From: Bacteroidota bacterium
GTDB taxonomy: Bacteria; Bacteroidota; Bacteroidia; Cytophagales; Cyclobacteriaceae
Direction of reading: 5' to 3'
Length of the DNA: 64,000 nucleotides
Assembly (NCBI GenBank): GCA_023393375.1
Contig: JAEWLI010000204.1
Location: forward strand, 1 to 64,000
Both the position numbers and the translations under genes were made by a program. Positions 43,985 to 53,854 of the stretch are shown here, one piece after another (the first letter of the stretch is position 1; every line of letters starts with the position of its first letter). The notes beneath the pieces were generated by a model. That model made no database searches. It saw only the letters and a program-made list of their open reading frames with translations, and was not told where the DNA came from.

Positions 43985-45787
43985 CTATTTTTCAACTTTT
44001 CTTAGACCTTCCAATACTGTCTTTGCTTTATCCTTTCCAATTAGCAATTTGACGTCATCGAATTTTGCATTTTTAATATTATTCACTGAATGAAAATGAC
44101 CAAGGAGTTTATCTATGGTTTTTTTGCCAATGCCTTTGATTGTGTCAAGTTCTGTAGAAAAAGAAGTTTTATTTCGTTTCTGTCTATGAAAAGTGATGGC
44201 AAAACGATGAGCCTCATCACGTATCCTTTGTATCAACTTTAAGGATTCTGACTTTTTATTGATATGCAACGGGAAAGGGTCATCGGGAAAGTATATTTCC
44301 TCCAATTTTTTGGCAATCCCCACGATCGGTATTTTACCATACAAACCCAATTCTTTCAATGCATCAACTGAAGCTCCCAATTGACCTTTTCCACCATCAA
44401 TCACAATAAGGTTTGGCAAAGGTTCATTTTCCTGTACAACTCTAAAATATCTTCTGTATACAATTTCTTGCATTGATGCAAAATCATTAGCCCCAACTAC
44501 TGTCTTTATATTAAACTTGCGGTAATCAGACTTTGAAGGTTTAGCATTTTTAAAACAAACCATAGAGGCTACAGGATGGGTACCTTGTAAATTGGAATTG
44601 TCAAAACATTCAATATGCATGGGAAGTTCTTTCAATCGCAGGTCTCGTTGAATGGTTTTTAAAACCCTTTGCTCTTTGGGTTCTTTTTCAAGTTCTTGCT
44701 TCTGTCGTTCCATTTTATAGAAAATCGCGTTTTTTACTGATAGTTCTACGAGTTTCTTTTTATCCCCAATTTTAGGAACGAGTATTTCAGGTTTTTCAAC
44801 AAATATTTCGACAGGTATATTCACCAACACTTCGCTGGTCTGGCTAAGATGTTTTTCACGAAAATCCAGGATTATTAAAGCCAAAATATCACTATCTGTT
44901 TCATTCAGCTTTTTTTTGACTTCAATTGTTTCAGCTATCACAATCGCTCCATCTTTTATATGCAGGTAATTAACGAAAGCTGATTTTTCGTCAGACACTA
45001 TGGCAAATGCATCAATATTGGTGATTTTTGGATTTACAATAACCGACTTCACCTGAAATTTATCAATGGTTTCAAGTTTTTCTTTATAATCCTGAGCACG
45101 CTCAAAATTCATATGGTCAGAGGCTGCAAGCATTTCATCCTTAAAATGATTCTTTACAATGTTTATATTACCTTTTAGGATATTGATAGCTTGTGTTACA
45201 TCATTGTTATAATCCTCTTCTGATTGTCTGTTTTCACAAGGCCCCTTACATTTTCCAATATGGAACTCCAGGCAAACACTGAATTTGCCTTTTTGGACAT
45301 TCTCAGGACTCAGGTTATACCGGCATGTTCTGATAAAATACAAACTCCTGAACAAGTCCAAAATGTTGTGCATTGCTCTGACACTAGCATATGGGCCATA
45401 ATAAGTTCCTATATCCGGAACTTTCTGTCGGGTAGCGTAAATTCTGGGAAATCGTTCGTTGGTTACACAAATGTAAGGGAAGGTTTTGTCATCTTTTAAA
45501 TTAATATTGTATTTGGGCTGATTATTTTTGATCAGGTTATTTTCGAGAAGTAGCGCATCAAATTCAGAATTTACTATAGTGAATTCGATACTACAAATTT
45601 CTGAAACAAGTTTTCTAGTTTTCCTGTCGGTATGGGTACGATTATTGAAATAGCTGCTGACCCTTTTTTTGATGCTTTTGGCTTTACCTACATATATTAG
45701 TGCTTTCTCTTGAGAAAAGAATTTATACACACCTGGTTTGTCTGGCAACTGACTAATCTGTTCGGGAGAATAAACCGGAAAATCCAT
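43985..45787 (-). CDS. uvrC: Excinuclease ABC subunit UvrC
   Basis: This 600-aa dual-incision nuclease has an N-terminal GIY-YIG domain (about 14-95) with GVYKFF and IYVGKAKSIKKRVSSYF. A Cys-containing linker and a UVR motif (about 205-240) follow. The RNase H-like domain (about 385-540) contains HIECFDNSNLQGTH and VIDGGKGQL, and tandem helix-hairpin-helix motifs end it with IKGIGKKTIDKLL. It lies 20 nt after the PBP1A gene, in an operon with cell-wall and secretion genes and not with uvrA. Confidence 0.96.
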   Translation of the reverse strand: MDFPVYSPEQISQLPDKPGVYKFFSQEKALIYVGKAKSIKKRVSSYFNNRTHTDRKTRKLVSEICSIEFTIVNSEFDALLLENNLIKNNQPKYNINLKDDKTFPYICVTNERFPRIYATRQKVPDIGTYYGPYASVRAMHNILDLFRSLYFIRTCRYNLSPENVQKGKFSVCLEFHIGKCKGPCENRQSEEDYNNDVTQAINILKGNINIVKNHFKDEMLAASDHMNFERAQDYKEKLETIDKFQVKSVIVNPKITNIDAFAIVSDEKSAFVNYLHIKDGAIVIAETIEVKKKLNETDSDILALIILDFREKHLSQTSEVLVNIPVEIFVEKPEILVPKIGDKKKLVELSVKNAIFYKMERQKQELEKEPKEQRVLKTIQRDLRLKELPMHIECFDNSNLQGTHPVASMVCFKNAKPSKSDYRKFNIKTVVGANDFASMQEIVYRRYFRVVQENEPLPNLIVIDGGKGQLGASVDALKELGLYGKIPIVGIAKKLEEIYFPDDPFPLHINKKSESLKLIQRIRDEAHRFAITFHRQKRNKTSFSTELDTIKGIGKKTIDKLLGHFHSVNNIKNAKFDDVKLLIGKDKAKTVLEGLRKVEK

Positions 45788-45807
45788 ACAAAAACTCCTT
45801 TACACTA

Positions 45808-48153
45808 TCAGAAAATATCTTCAACTTTTACGCCATCATATGTTGGTTTTTTGTTAAGGGTATCTGCTTCTTCTTCAAGGGAAACTGGTGTAACATTTTT
45901 ATATTTTTCGCAATTCAATTCAACACTAACTCCCCGTTCAGGCCTCATAAAAGACCCTTTATTATAATTAAGCGAACTATCAGCGTAAACCCGTAACATA
46001 AATTCTTCCCAAATTGGCATGGCAGTTCTACCTCCTTGACCTTCATACCAGTTTCTGAACCTGATGCTTCTTTCATCACCTCCTACCCATGCACCAGCGG
46101 CCAGATCTTTGGTTACGCCCATAAACCAACCGTCGGAAGCATTTTGTGTAGTTCCTGTTTTTGCACCTATTTCATTACCCACACGAAGTTCTCTGTTCAA
46201 ACCAATTGCCGTTCCTCCGGCTTCGGTACCTCCCATCAACATATGAAGCATTAAAAACGCTGTTTCTTCACTTAGTGCTTCCTGGGTTTTGGAAGGAAAA
46301 ACCCAAATTTTTCCACTTTTATCTTCTATACGGGTAATGTATCTGGGTTCTGTGTATACTCCTTGATTTACAAAAGTGGCATAAGCTCCCACCAGTTCAT
46401 AAATGGATAATTCACCACCACCTCCAAGACATAAAGATGGCACTGCCTGAAGCGGGCTTTTAATCCCTAGCTTTCGCGCATACTCTACTACCATCTCGGG
46501 TCCTATACGCTTCATCACAAAAGCAGTCGCAGAATTTATTGATTGTGCCATTGCTTGACGCAAGGTAAGTGTTTCCCCAGAGTATTTACCGTTCGAATTG
46601 GAAGGTGTCCATGAAGGTGGATTTTGACCAGGTAAACTAAAGGTAACTGGTGCATCAATAACAGGGTAACATGGTGAAAAATAATTGTCTATTGCTGCAG
46701 TATACACGATAGGTTTGAAGGTAGAACCTGGTTGCCTCTTCCCCATCATTACGTGATCAAATTTAAAATACCGATGGTTTATCCCCCCTACCCAAGCTTT
46801 TATGTCGCCCGAATGAGGGTCCATTGCCATAAAACCTGTTTGAAGGAATCGCTTGTAATATCGGATTGAGTCAATGGGGCTTAACAAAGTATCCTTATCA
46901 CCCTCCCAGGTAAATACTTTCATACGCCGGGGGGTTTTTAGTATTGTTTGAATAGAATCGGATTTATTACCATATTTATTTACAAGATGCCTATATATAT
47001 CTGATCTGGCAATTTGTCGTTCCATAAAATCTTTTATTTCTCTTCCCTCCTCATCTATCCATGGATTTCTGTCGCCCCAATGATTTTCAAATCGTTTTTG
47101 CAGCGAGGCCATTTTAATTTTCACCGCTTCTTCAGCATGATTTTGCATCCTGCTATCTATTGTAGTATAAATGCGCAATCCTCCGGAAAATAGATCGATA
47201 TTGTGTTCACGGCACCAGTCCAATAAAAAACCACGAATTACAGTACGGAAATAGGTAGCCATTCCTTCATTGTGATTTTCTACACTATAATTAAGTTCTA
47301 TGGGCAATGCTTTAAGTGAATCTTTTTGTATTGGATTTAGAAAACCATATTTCGACATTTGATTTAAAACGACATTGCGCCGATATATCGAGTTATCGTA
47401 ATTGTATACCGGACTAAACCGTGTAGGTGCCTGAAGCATTCCTGCCAATACTGCTGCTTCCTGAGGATTCAGTTCACCCGGCTCCTTATCAAAAAATGTC
47501 CTCGTGGCTACTTTTATTCCAAATGCATTACTACCAAAATCAACAGTATTCAGATACATGGCCATGATCTCCTTTTTAGTATAATCACGTTCAAGTTTTA
47601 TGGATACAATCCACTCCTTGAATTTATCGACATAGATCCCAAACCCAGTTTCATGTAATTTGCCTTTATAATGTTGGCTCCTGTTGAAGAAAATATTTTC
47701 AGCTAATTGTTGGGTGAGCGTGCTGCCCCCTCCGGCAAAACTAAAAGTAAGTTTGCCGATTGCAGCCCGTAAAATGCCTTTCAAATCAATTCCTGAATGT
47801 TTTGTAAAACGCACATCTTCAGTTGCGATTAAAGCATTGACCAAATAAGGTGAAAGCTCATCAAAATCGACCTGGCTTCTGTTTTCCCGAAAATATTTTC
47901 CCATCAATAAACCATCGGCAGAGTAAAGTTCGGAAGCCAGGATATTTTCACTTTCAGGGTTTTCAAGCATTTCATAGCTGGGAAATTCCCCATACAAATT
48001 CATAAAATTGACATTGATGCTGTATATCAATAATATAAATAGTATCAATCCTGTAGCAAAAGAAATCCACATGGTCTTAATCAATGTGGAATAAAATTTC
48101 TCTTTATTTTCAGGCTTAATTTTAGAAATAATTTTTGTTAAAAAACGTGACAT
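45808..48153 (-). CDS. Penicillin-binding protein 1A (bifunctional)
   Basis: This 781-aa inner-membrane protein polymerises and cross-links peptidoglycan. One TM helix lies at about 27-48. The GT51 domain (about 80-250) has EDVRFTKHSGID with catalytic Glu and GGGSTLTQQLAEN. The transpeptidase (about 430-730) has SxxK in PGSTFKP, SxN in SINSAT, and KTGTTQN. It overlaps the upstream SprE/PorW-like gene by 32 nt and is followed by uvrC at 20 nt, so the three share one transcript. Confidence 0.95.
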   Translation of the reverse strand: MSRFLTKIISKIKPENKEKFYSTLIKTMWISFATGLILFILLIYSINVNFMNLYGEFPSYEMLENPESENILASELYSADGLLMGKYFRENRSQVDFDELSPYLVNALIATEDVRFTKHSGIDLKGILRAAIGKLTFSFAGGGSTLTQQLAENIFFNRSQHYKGKLHETGFGIYVDKFKEWIVSIKLERDYTKKEIMAMYLNTVDFGSNAFGIKVATRTFFDKEPGELNPQEAAVLAGMLQAPTRFSPVYNYDNSIYRRNVVLNQMSKYGFLNPIQKDSLKALPIELNYSVENHNEGMATYFRTVIRGFLLDWCREHNIDLFSGGLRIYTTIDSRMQNHAEEAVKIKMASLQKRFENHWGDRNPWIDEEGREIKDFMERQIARSDIYRHLVNKYGNKSDSIQTILKTPRRMKVFTWEGDKDTLLSPIDSIRYYKRFLQTGFMAMDPHSGDIKAWVGGINHRYFKFDHVMMGKRQPGSTFKPIVYTAAIDNYFSPCYPVIDAPVTFSLPGQNPPSWTPSNSNGKYSGETLTLRQAMAQSINSATAFVMKRIGPEMVVEYARKLGIKSPLQAVPSLCLGGGGELSIYELVGAYATFVNQGVYTEPRYITRIEDKSGKIWVFPSKTQEALSEETAFLMLHMLMGGTEAGGTAIGLNRELRVGNEIGAKTGTTQNASDGWFMGVTKDLAAGAWVGGDERSIRFRNWYEGQGGRTAMPIWEEFMLRVYADSSLNYNKGSFMRPERGVSVELNCEKYKNVTPVSLEEEADTLNKKPTYDGVKVEDIF

Positions 48154-50743
48154 AATAATCTATCCCTTTGGTTGAGTACAACGTTTCAAAATTCTCTTTT
48201 GTGATAATAAAATTGTTTATTTTATAATTTTTTAAATCGCCAAGTATCGATTCGTCTTTATTAAATTCATTATAAAAGTTCAAAGCTTCATCTATTGATG
48301 TAAACTCATTTATAAGAATCAGGCTATATTTACTATCGAGGATCATGTTGGCAGTCTTTAATTCTGAATCGGGATAAGCTTTTACAAACTGGTTAACCCT
48401 GTGTATCAATCGTTCAGCAATGTTATCCTTTTGATTATAAACCACGAAAAAATAATGCTTTTGATCGGGATTTTGCCTGAAGATCACCCCTTCTCTTTTT
48501 TGCACATTGATTTTATGCACATCGATTGCACTTAGCAATTCCCGTGCATAAGCATTCAGGTCACTATCAGGATATTGGTTGATAAAATTCTGGAGTGCAA
48601 ATTGATAATTGTAAATACCTTCTGTCTTTCCGATGATCAATATTTGCAGAAGTTTAAGATTATCGGCAAATGCATTGTCCGGATATTCTGTCAACCCTTT
48701 ATTGATAATCTGTGAAGCCCTATGAAGGCTATCTCTCTGAAAATAATTATACGCCTCTTTGTACATTTTCTGCAGCACCTCACTCACAGCAGCACTCTCT
48801 TCACGATAATTTGGATTGATCAAAAGCTTGGCATATATGGTATTGGGGTGTTCGTTTACAAGTTTCGTTTTAAACTGATCACTTTTAGCAAAATCCTCTA
48901 AACCATTGTATATCAGATAGAGTAAATAAAGAGTTTCGGGTTTATAGTGAGATTCTGGAAAACGGTTGATCAGTTTCTCAAAAGTAACCGCGGCATCTTT
49001 CTTTTCATCAAGATTAAAATTATAAATATTCCCTAATTTAAAATGCGCCTCTTCTATTTGTTTTAGTGCTGATTCCTTCTCTACCTGGGTTTTTGGAATT
49101 GTATTAAAAAGTTCTTCCCGGTCGTAAAGTGCAGCAGCAACTTCAGGAGTGGCATCAAATATGTTATTTTCATTGGACCCTTCTTGGTCTGGTGTTTCTA
49201 ATTCAGTAAAGTTATCCTCGCTTTCCTTATTTGACCGCCGCCAATTGTCTTCCAATTTCCGTGAACCCCACTGTCTTGTAAATTCAGTTCTTCCAATACT
49301 TACCGAATTTGGGTTATAAAAATACCATTTAGATCCACTTACCCCATCAGATATCGTCCAGTTGCTATTGGAAGCGTTATTAAACCCAGCCACCTGCGAA
49401 CTGCCTCTTTTTCTACCTTGTTTGGCTAAGAGTTTTTGGCGTTCCGCTTCCTCTTGCTCCCTTTTGGTTATATAATCATCTATAAAAGCCATTTGTTGGA
49501 CAGAATCCATGGCCGATAGGGTCAATAAGCTATCCTGATCATGTATAATATTCACCTGTGTTACAAAATCTGCCAGTACTTCCTGTCTGGACTTGATTTG
49601 TGCATACCTTTCATCATTCTGAGGCAATGTAGATACTACCGAATCGTAATAGCTTTTTGATATTTCATACTGCTTGAGTGGATCGAAATATAATTCTCCA
49701 AGCCTTAAATAAGAATATGCTTTTTGTCTGGGATTGTTTTTACTTGAACTTACGGATGATTTATATAAATGAAGGGCTTCTTCTATATTCTCTTGTTTAT
49801 ACTCAAATTCCCCCATCTCATAATAAATCTTATCCTTGAATTCTTCATTCTTTCTATCCTTCAGCAGTGATTTGAAATACTTTTGCACCTTCTTGACATC
49901 ACTACCATCTGATAACTCTGTCACTTGCGCCATATTCAATTTTGAATAGAATGACAATTCATACTCCGGATTGGTTTTAAGGCACAGGCTATAATATTTA
50001 TAAGCCTCAGCATCAAATCCCTTCTCTTGAAACAATTGTCCTAAAATAAAATACATCCGCGCTTTCCCCTCCTTTTTGGACAAAAGGGGTGCTGCTTTGA
50101 TCAGGTGTTTTACCATATTATCAGGATCTTGCCTTTGCTGATACAGGTACGCACGGTGAAGCTCAAGGTTTTTGGTATTAGTTTTATTAAGTTTTTCTTT
50201 TTTTAGGTAATCAGAAACATATATGGCGTTGTTAAACTCTCCCATATCCACGAACGTTCTCATCAATTGTATAAGTGCTTCATGTCGGGCATTATCATCA
50301 TCGCTGTTTACATTTACATACTTAAAAAAATCAATGGATTCAGCATACTTACCCTGATAAAAGCGTGTTTTGCCTATTAAAATATAACAATCATCGGTCC
50401 ACTTACTATTATTATGCCTTTGAATAGCTAGTGATGCTTTTTTAAAACACTGGTCAAGCTCTTGTTCCTTACTGGAGATCAAGGCTGTGTCTATGGTTGG
50501 CAGTACATTTAAAATTTCATTAAAATTGTGGCGTTGACTTTTGTCAATTGCCTTTTCAACGTCTTTCATATGTTCATTGGCAATGAACCATGCATTATAC
50601 CGGGCATTGATATTGTGATAAGTTTTACTGAACACATTGGTTTTTTCTACCGAACATCCAGATGTTGCAAATAAAAAAAACAGGCAAATTATTATTAGTA
50701 TAATATTAATATTCTTAATATTCAAGATAAATTCTTTTTTCAT
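48122..50743 (-). CDS. SprE/PorW-like type IX secretion lipoprotein
   Basis: This 873-aa protein has a signal peptide ending in the lipobox TSGC (Cys about 30), followed by SVEKTNVFSKTYHNINARYNAWFIANE, a stretch seen in SprE/PorW proteins. A long TPR-type helical repeat follows (about 100-395). A linker of low complexity (about 430-500) contains KWYFYNPNSV and FTRQWGSRKLEDNWRRS. More helical repeats follow. In Flavobacterium the homologue is needed for T9SS and gliding. The size and motifs fit well. It starts the PBP1A-uvrC operon. Confidence 0.85.
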   Translation of the reverse strand: MKKEFILNIKNINIILIIICLFFLFATSGCSVEKTNVFSKTYHNINARYNAWFIANEHMKDVEKAIDKSQRHNFNEILNVLPTIDTALISSKEQELDQCFKKASLAIQRHNNSKWTDDCYILIGKTRFYQGKYAESIDFFKYVNVNSDDDNARHEALIQLMRTFVDMGEFNNAIYVSDYLKKEKLNKTNTKNLELHRAYLYQQRQDPDNMVKHLIKAAPLLSKKEGKARMYFILGQLFQEKGFDAEAYKYYSLCLKTNPEYELSFYSKLNMAQVTELSDGSDVKKVQKYFKSLLKDRKNEEFKDKIYYEMGEFEYKQENIEEALHLYKSSVSSSKNNPRQKAYSYLRLGELYFDPLKQYEISKSYYDSVVSTLPQNDERYAQIKSRQEVLADFVTQVNIIHDQDSLLTLSAMDSVQQMAFIDDYITKREQEEAERQKLLAKQGRKRGSSQVAGFNNASNSNWTISDGVSGSKWYFYNPNSVSIGRTEFTRQWGSRKLEDNWRRSNKESEDNFTELETPDQEGSNENNIFDATPEVAAALYDREELFNTIPKTQVEKESALKQIEEAHFKLGNIYNFNLDEKKDAAVTFEKLINRFPESHYKPETLYLLYLIYNGLEDFAKSDQFKTKLVNEHPNTIYAKLLINPNYREESAAVSEVLQKMYKEAYNYFQRDSLHRASQIINKGLTEYPDNAFADNLKLLQILIIGKTEGIYNYQFALQNFINQYPDSDLNAYARELLSAIDVHKINVQKREGVIFRQNPDQKHYFFVVYNQKDNIAERLIHRVNQFVKAYPDSELKTANMILDSKYSLILINEFTSIDEALNFYNEFNKDESILGDLKNYKINNFIITKENFETLYSTKGIDYYVTFFNKNYF

Positions 50744-50822
50744 TCATAACGAAAATAAACGAACCCTAATACAATAATATTAAATCATTTAATTTATTAT
50801 ATTATACTTTGAAAATAAAAGT

Positions 50823-51707
50823 ATGAAGAAGAGGAGAAGAGCGAAAAAGACATTGTCAAGCTGGTTGACTAACAGGTATGTATTGATAGTCCGGTCAGAA
50901 GAAAATTTTGCAGAAAAATCCACCTTTAGTTTCAGTTATGCCAAGTTGATCGTATTTGTGTTTGCTGCGTTTACAGTGCTTTTATTTATCAGTCTTTATC
51001 TGGTAAGGAGTGTGTTGGTACAGTGGTTCGATCCACGTACAATACAAAGTGAAACCAACCAAAAACTGGTAGAACTTACATTAACAATTGATAGCCTGAC
51101 TAAACAATCTGATGTACATTATTTATATTTGGATAATGTAAAGAAAGTATTAAGTGGTGATGAGGAAATTCCTGAGCGTACAGGTAACAGGTCATTAACT
51201 GATGAAGAGAAGTTGGAACGGCTAAACCGTGATACAAACCTTAAGACTTCTTCCATTGATTCCCAATTCAGGAAAGAATTTGAAGGATATGGTTTATCAA
51301 TCGCTTCAACTGCCAACTTCTATTCTACAGAACTGCAGGAGCTGTTTTATTTTACTCCGGTAGTAGGTATTATCAGCTCACCGTACGACCCATCTGCGGG
51401 CCATTACGGTGTGGATATTGTGGCCAAGGATAATGAACCAGTAAAAGCTGTGGCAGAGGGGACGGTGGTTTTTTCTGGTTGGACTCAGGATTTCGGATAT
51501 TCCATGATCATACAACATAAAGCTGGCATTCTGTCTGTGTATAAACATAATTCCGTACTTATAGAAAAGGTAGGAAATTATGTAACTGCCGGAGACGTAA
51601 TAGCGATAATTGGAGACACGGGTGATTTATCGAATGGGCCACATCTTCATTTTGAGATTTGGTACAACGGAAATCCGGTGAATCCTGAAGAATTAGTTTC
51701 ATTTTAA
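50823..51707 (+). CDS. M23-family peptidoglycan peptidase
   Basis: This 294-aa protein has a basic cytoplasmic N-terminus (about 1-38), one TM helix (about 39-67), a coiled stretch (about 80-150) and a C-terminal LytM domain (about 185-290). The zinc ligands are in HYGVDIV and in HLHFEIWYNG. It cuts peptide cross-links or acts as an inactive regulator; the intact motifs favour activity. It is the first gene of a run that continues with bactofilin and the ATP synthase cluster. Confidence 0.92.
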   Translation: MKKRRRAKKTLSSWLTNRYVLIVRSEENFAEKSTFSFSYAKLIVFVFAAFTVLLFISLYLVRSVLVQWFDPRTIQSETNQKLVELTLTIDSLTKQSDVHYLYLDNVKKVLSGDEEIPERTGNRSLTDEEKLERLNRDTNLKTSSIDSQFRKEFEGYGLSIASTANFYSTELQELFYFTPVVGIISSPYDPSAGHYGVDIVAKDNEPVKAVAEGTVVFSGWTQDFGYSMIIQHKAGILSVYKHNSVLIEKVGNYVTAGDVIAIIGDTGDLSNGPHLHFEIWYNGNPVNPEELVSF

Positions 51708-51721
51708 AATATTATACTGAC

Positions 51722-52174
51722 ATGTTTAGTAAACCAAATGAAAAACTTACGCCTGAAGAAATTACCAACGTTAGCAACACTATTGGTAAGGGCACCTTCC
51801 TCGAAGGCAATATCGAATCTTTTGGCAACATTAGGATAGAAGGCAATATAAAAGGCAATGTAAAAAGCAAAGCCAAGGTAGCATTAGGAGGATCTTCCAG
51901 CGTAGAAGGGAATATACTGGCTCAAAATGCAGAGATTGCTGGTGAAGTAAAAGGCACAATTGAAGTCACAGAGATGCTGACATTAAAACCATCAGCTGTT
52001 ATTCACGGCGATATTGTGACAAACAAAATGCTGGTAGAAGCTGGAGCAGTATTTAATGGCTCATGTAAAATGGGTGTAACCATTAATGAAATAAAAATTG
52101 GAGAAAACGGACAATCCAAACCCGCGGCCAAACCCCAACAACAAGAAGTCAAGCCAGGGGCAGGAGTATCTTAA
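51722..52174 (+). CDS. Bactofilin (polymer-forming cytoskeletal protein)
   Basis: This 150-aa protein is built of short beta-helix repeats (about 20-125): ISN-type rungs such as GNIRIEGNIKGNVKSKAKV and GSSSVEGNILAQNAEIAG. The ends are disordered, with a Pro/Gln-rich tail PAAKPQQQEVK. Bactofilins form filaments at membranes and are often paired with an M23 peptidase, as here (14-nt gap). The end of the gene overlaps the start of the AtpZ-like gene by 77 nt. Confidence 0.92.
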   Translation: MFSKPNEKLTPEEITNVSNTIGKGTFLEGNIESFGNIRIEGNIKGNVKSKAKVALGGSSSVEGNILAQNAEIAGEVKGTIEVTEMLTLKPSAVIHGDIVTNKMLVEAGAVFNGSCKMGVTINEIKIGENGQSKPAAKPQQQEVKPGAGVS

Positions 52175-52349
52175 GTATTCCGGCCTGGCAGCCCAAATGA
52201 TTGGAGTTATATTAATAAGTTGGTGGCTAGGCACAAAATTAGACGCTTGGTTAGATATGAAAAATCATTTAGGAACTGTGCTAACAGTTTTTTTTGGTAT
52301 AGTGGGTTTTCTTGTATATTTTATTGTTGGCGCGTTCAAATCCAAATAA
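52098..52349 (+). CDS. AtpZ/AtpI-family ATP synthase accessory protein
   Basis: This 83-aa protein has a Pro/Asn-rich N-terminal tail, then the conserved YLKYSGLAAQM (about 25-35), and two TM helices (about 30-45 and 58-80). It assists assembly of the F1Fo enzyme. The only in-frame start before the conserved part is TTG 52098, so translation begins inside the bactofilin gene; the next ATG (52198) would delete the conserved segment. The fit with the family and the position before atpB support the call. Confidence 0.78.
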   Translation: MEKTDNPNPRPNPNNKKSSQGQEYLKYSGLAAQMIGVILISWWLGTKLDAWLDMKNHLGTVLTVFFGIVGFLVYFIVGAFKSK

Positions 52350-52391
52350 ATCCAATAATTTTGCCGTCCCATTAAACAAGAACTGAAGTAC

Positions 52392-52799
52392 ATGAATAAG
52401 TCCATTATTATATTGACCGTTTACACATTGGTAATAGGTGTTATTTGCTATTCAGTTAACATACTGAATAATCAGTTGGTGTATAACAAAATCTATTATT
52501 TCATAATTTATTATTACTTTGTATCATTATTAAGCAATTCTTTCATTAATTTTGCAGTCGCCAAAAATAAAGGCAATCTGACGATGTTTTTTTTAGCTTC
52601 TATGATTGGCCGCTTGATATTGAGCGTAATTTTTGCTGTATTGTTTATGATGCTTGATAAAACCAATTTGGTTGTAATAGGTATCAATATCGTGGTTTTG
52701 CATTTATTATTTTTAGGATTAGATTTGTTTATAGTCATAGACAGGATTAAAGATTTGTCAAAAAAAGATCAAAATTTAAATGTTGGACAAAGTACATAA
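52392..52799 (+). CDS. Four-helix membrane protein in the atpI position
   Basis: This 135-aa protein has four predicted TM helices (about 5-24, 32-50, 65-85, 91-115). It ends with a charged RIKDLSKKD tail, and overlaps atpB by 20 nt. It is probably a lineage-specific equivalent of AtpI, an assembly or Mg/Ca-handling factor. I see no clear AtpI motif, so it is named only by position and topology. Confidence 0.6.
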   Translation: MNKSIIILTVYTLVIGVICYSVNILNNQLVYNKIYYFIIYYYFVSLLSNSFINFAVAKNKGNLTMFFLASMIGRLILSVIFAVLFMMLDKTNLVVIGINIVVLHLLFLGLDLFIVIDRIKDLSKKDQNLNVGQST

Positions 52800-53823
52800 C
52801 CGATTTTTTGCAAGTATTTCATTGTTTTTTATACTATTTTTAATTTGTACTACACCAGTTAAATCAGCCGCACCTGAAGGAGAAGAATTTGATGCTGGAT
52901 ATATGATCATGCACCATATTTCCGACGAACACTTTTGGATTTTTACCGATGATGTTGTAGCTTTTCTGCCTGTAATTCTTTATTCTTCAGCTGATGGATT
53001 TGTGGTTTTCTCTTCCCGGCACCTTTATGAAAATGGCAGTTATGGTGATTATGTATATGATCATGGTGCTATTCACCATGTTAATTCCGGGGTTTTTGTT
53101 TTTGATTTTTCAATCACCAAAAACGTTGCAATGATGTTTGTTGGGGTAATTATTTTACTGCTAATATTCTTTTCTGTTGCCCACAATTACAAAAAACGCC
53201 ACTTAGCACCACCGAAAGGGATGGCGGCATTTTTAGAACCAATCATCCTATTTGTTCGTGATGACATTGCCAAACCTAATATAGGTCACAAGTACGAAAG
53301 GTATATGCCTTTTCTTTTGACTATATTCTTTTATATATGGATAAATAATTTACTGGGTTTGTTGCCAGGAGCTGCCAATTTAACAGGAAACATCGCCGTT
53401 ACGTTTACATTAGCCGTATTTACTTTAATTGTGACTAATATTAGTGGGACAAAGCACTATTGGTCTCATATATTTAATACACCTGGAGTTCCTTGGTGGC
53501 TAAAGATACCTATTCCAATAATGCCTACTATAGAATTCATAGGTATTTTTACAAAACCCTTTGCTTTAATGATCCGTTTATTTGCCAATATTACAGCCGG
53601 GCACATTATTATCCTCAGTTTCCTAAGCTTGATATTCATATTCAAATCGTATTCTTTAACTATATTAAGTATACCTTTTGCTTTGTTCATTAATTTTCTT
53701 GAACTACTTGTGGCATTGCTACAAGCATATATATTTACTTTGCTATCGGCTATTTATATAGGCTCTGCAGCCGAAGAGCACCATGAGCCAGAGGAAAAAG
53801 GAGCTACACAAGCTCTTTATTAA
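52780..53823 (+). CDS. atpB: F1Fo ATP synthase subunit a
   Basis: This 347-aa subunit, with c, forms the proton half-channels. It has a longer N-terminal periplasmic part than E. coli (about 1-110, after a signal-like helix), as in other Bacteroidota. Five or six TM helices follow. The essential Arg is in the MIRLFANITAGHII stretch (about 266-279). The C-terminal LLQAYIFTLLSAIYI is typical. It is overlapped by the previous gene by 20 nt. Confidence 0.95.
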   Translation: MLDKVHNRFFASISLFFILFLICTTPVKSAAPEGEEFDAGYMIMHHISDEHFWIFTDDVVAFLPVILYSSADGFVVFSSRHLYENGSYGDYVYDHGAIHHVNSGVFVFDFSITKNVAMMFVGVIILLLIFFSVAHNYKKRHLAPPKGMAAFLEPIILFVRDDIAKPNIGHKYERYMPFLLTIFFYIWINNLLGLLPGAANLTGNIAVTFTLAVFTLIVTNISGTKHYWSHIFNTPGVPWWLKIPIPIMPTIEFIGIFTKPFALMIRLFANITAGHIIILSFLSLIFIFKSYSLTILSIPFALFINFLELLVALLQAYIFTLLSAIYIGSAAEEHHEPEEKGATQALY

Positions 53824-53854
53824 AAACTTTATAACTAAACTTAATACTTTTATT

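Noticed and set aside
50744..50822. Consensus promoter for the M23-ATP synthase run
   Set aside because: ATACTTTG near the start resembles a -7 element but misses the TA and has no TTTG at the right distance.
53783..53854. Extended atpE start inside atpB
   Set aside because: Subunit c is about 80 aa and begins at 53855; the extra 24 residues are basic and not conserved.
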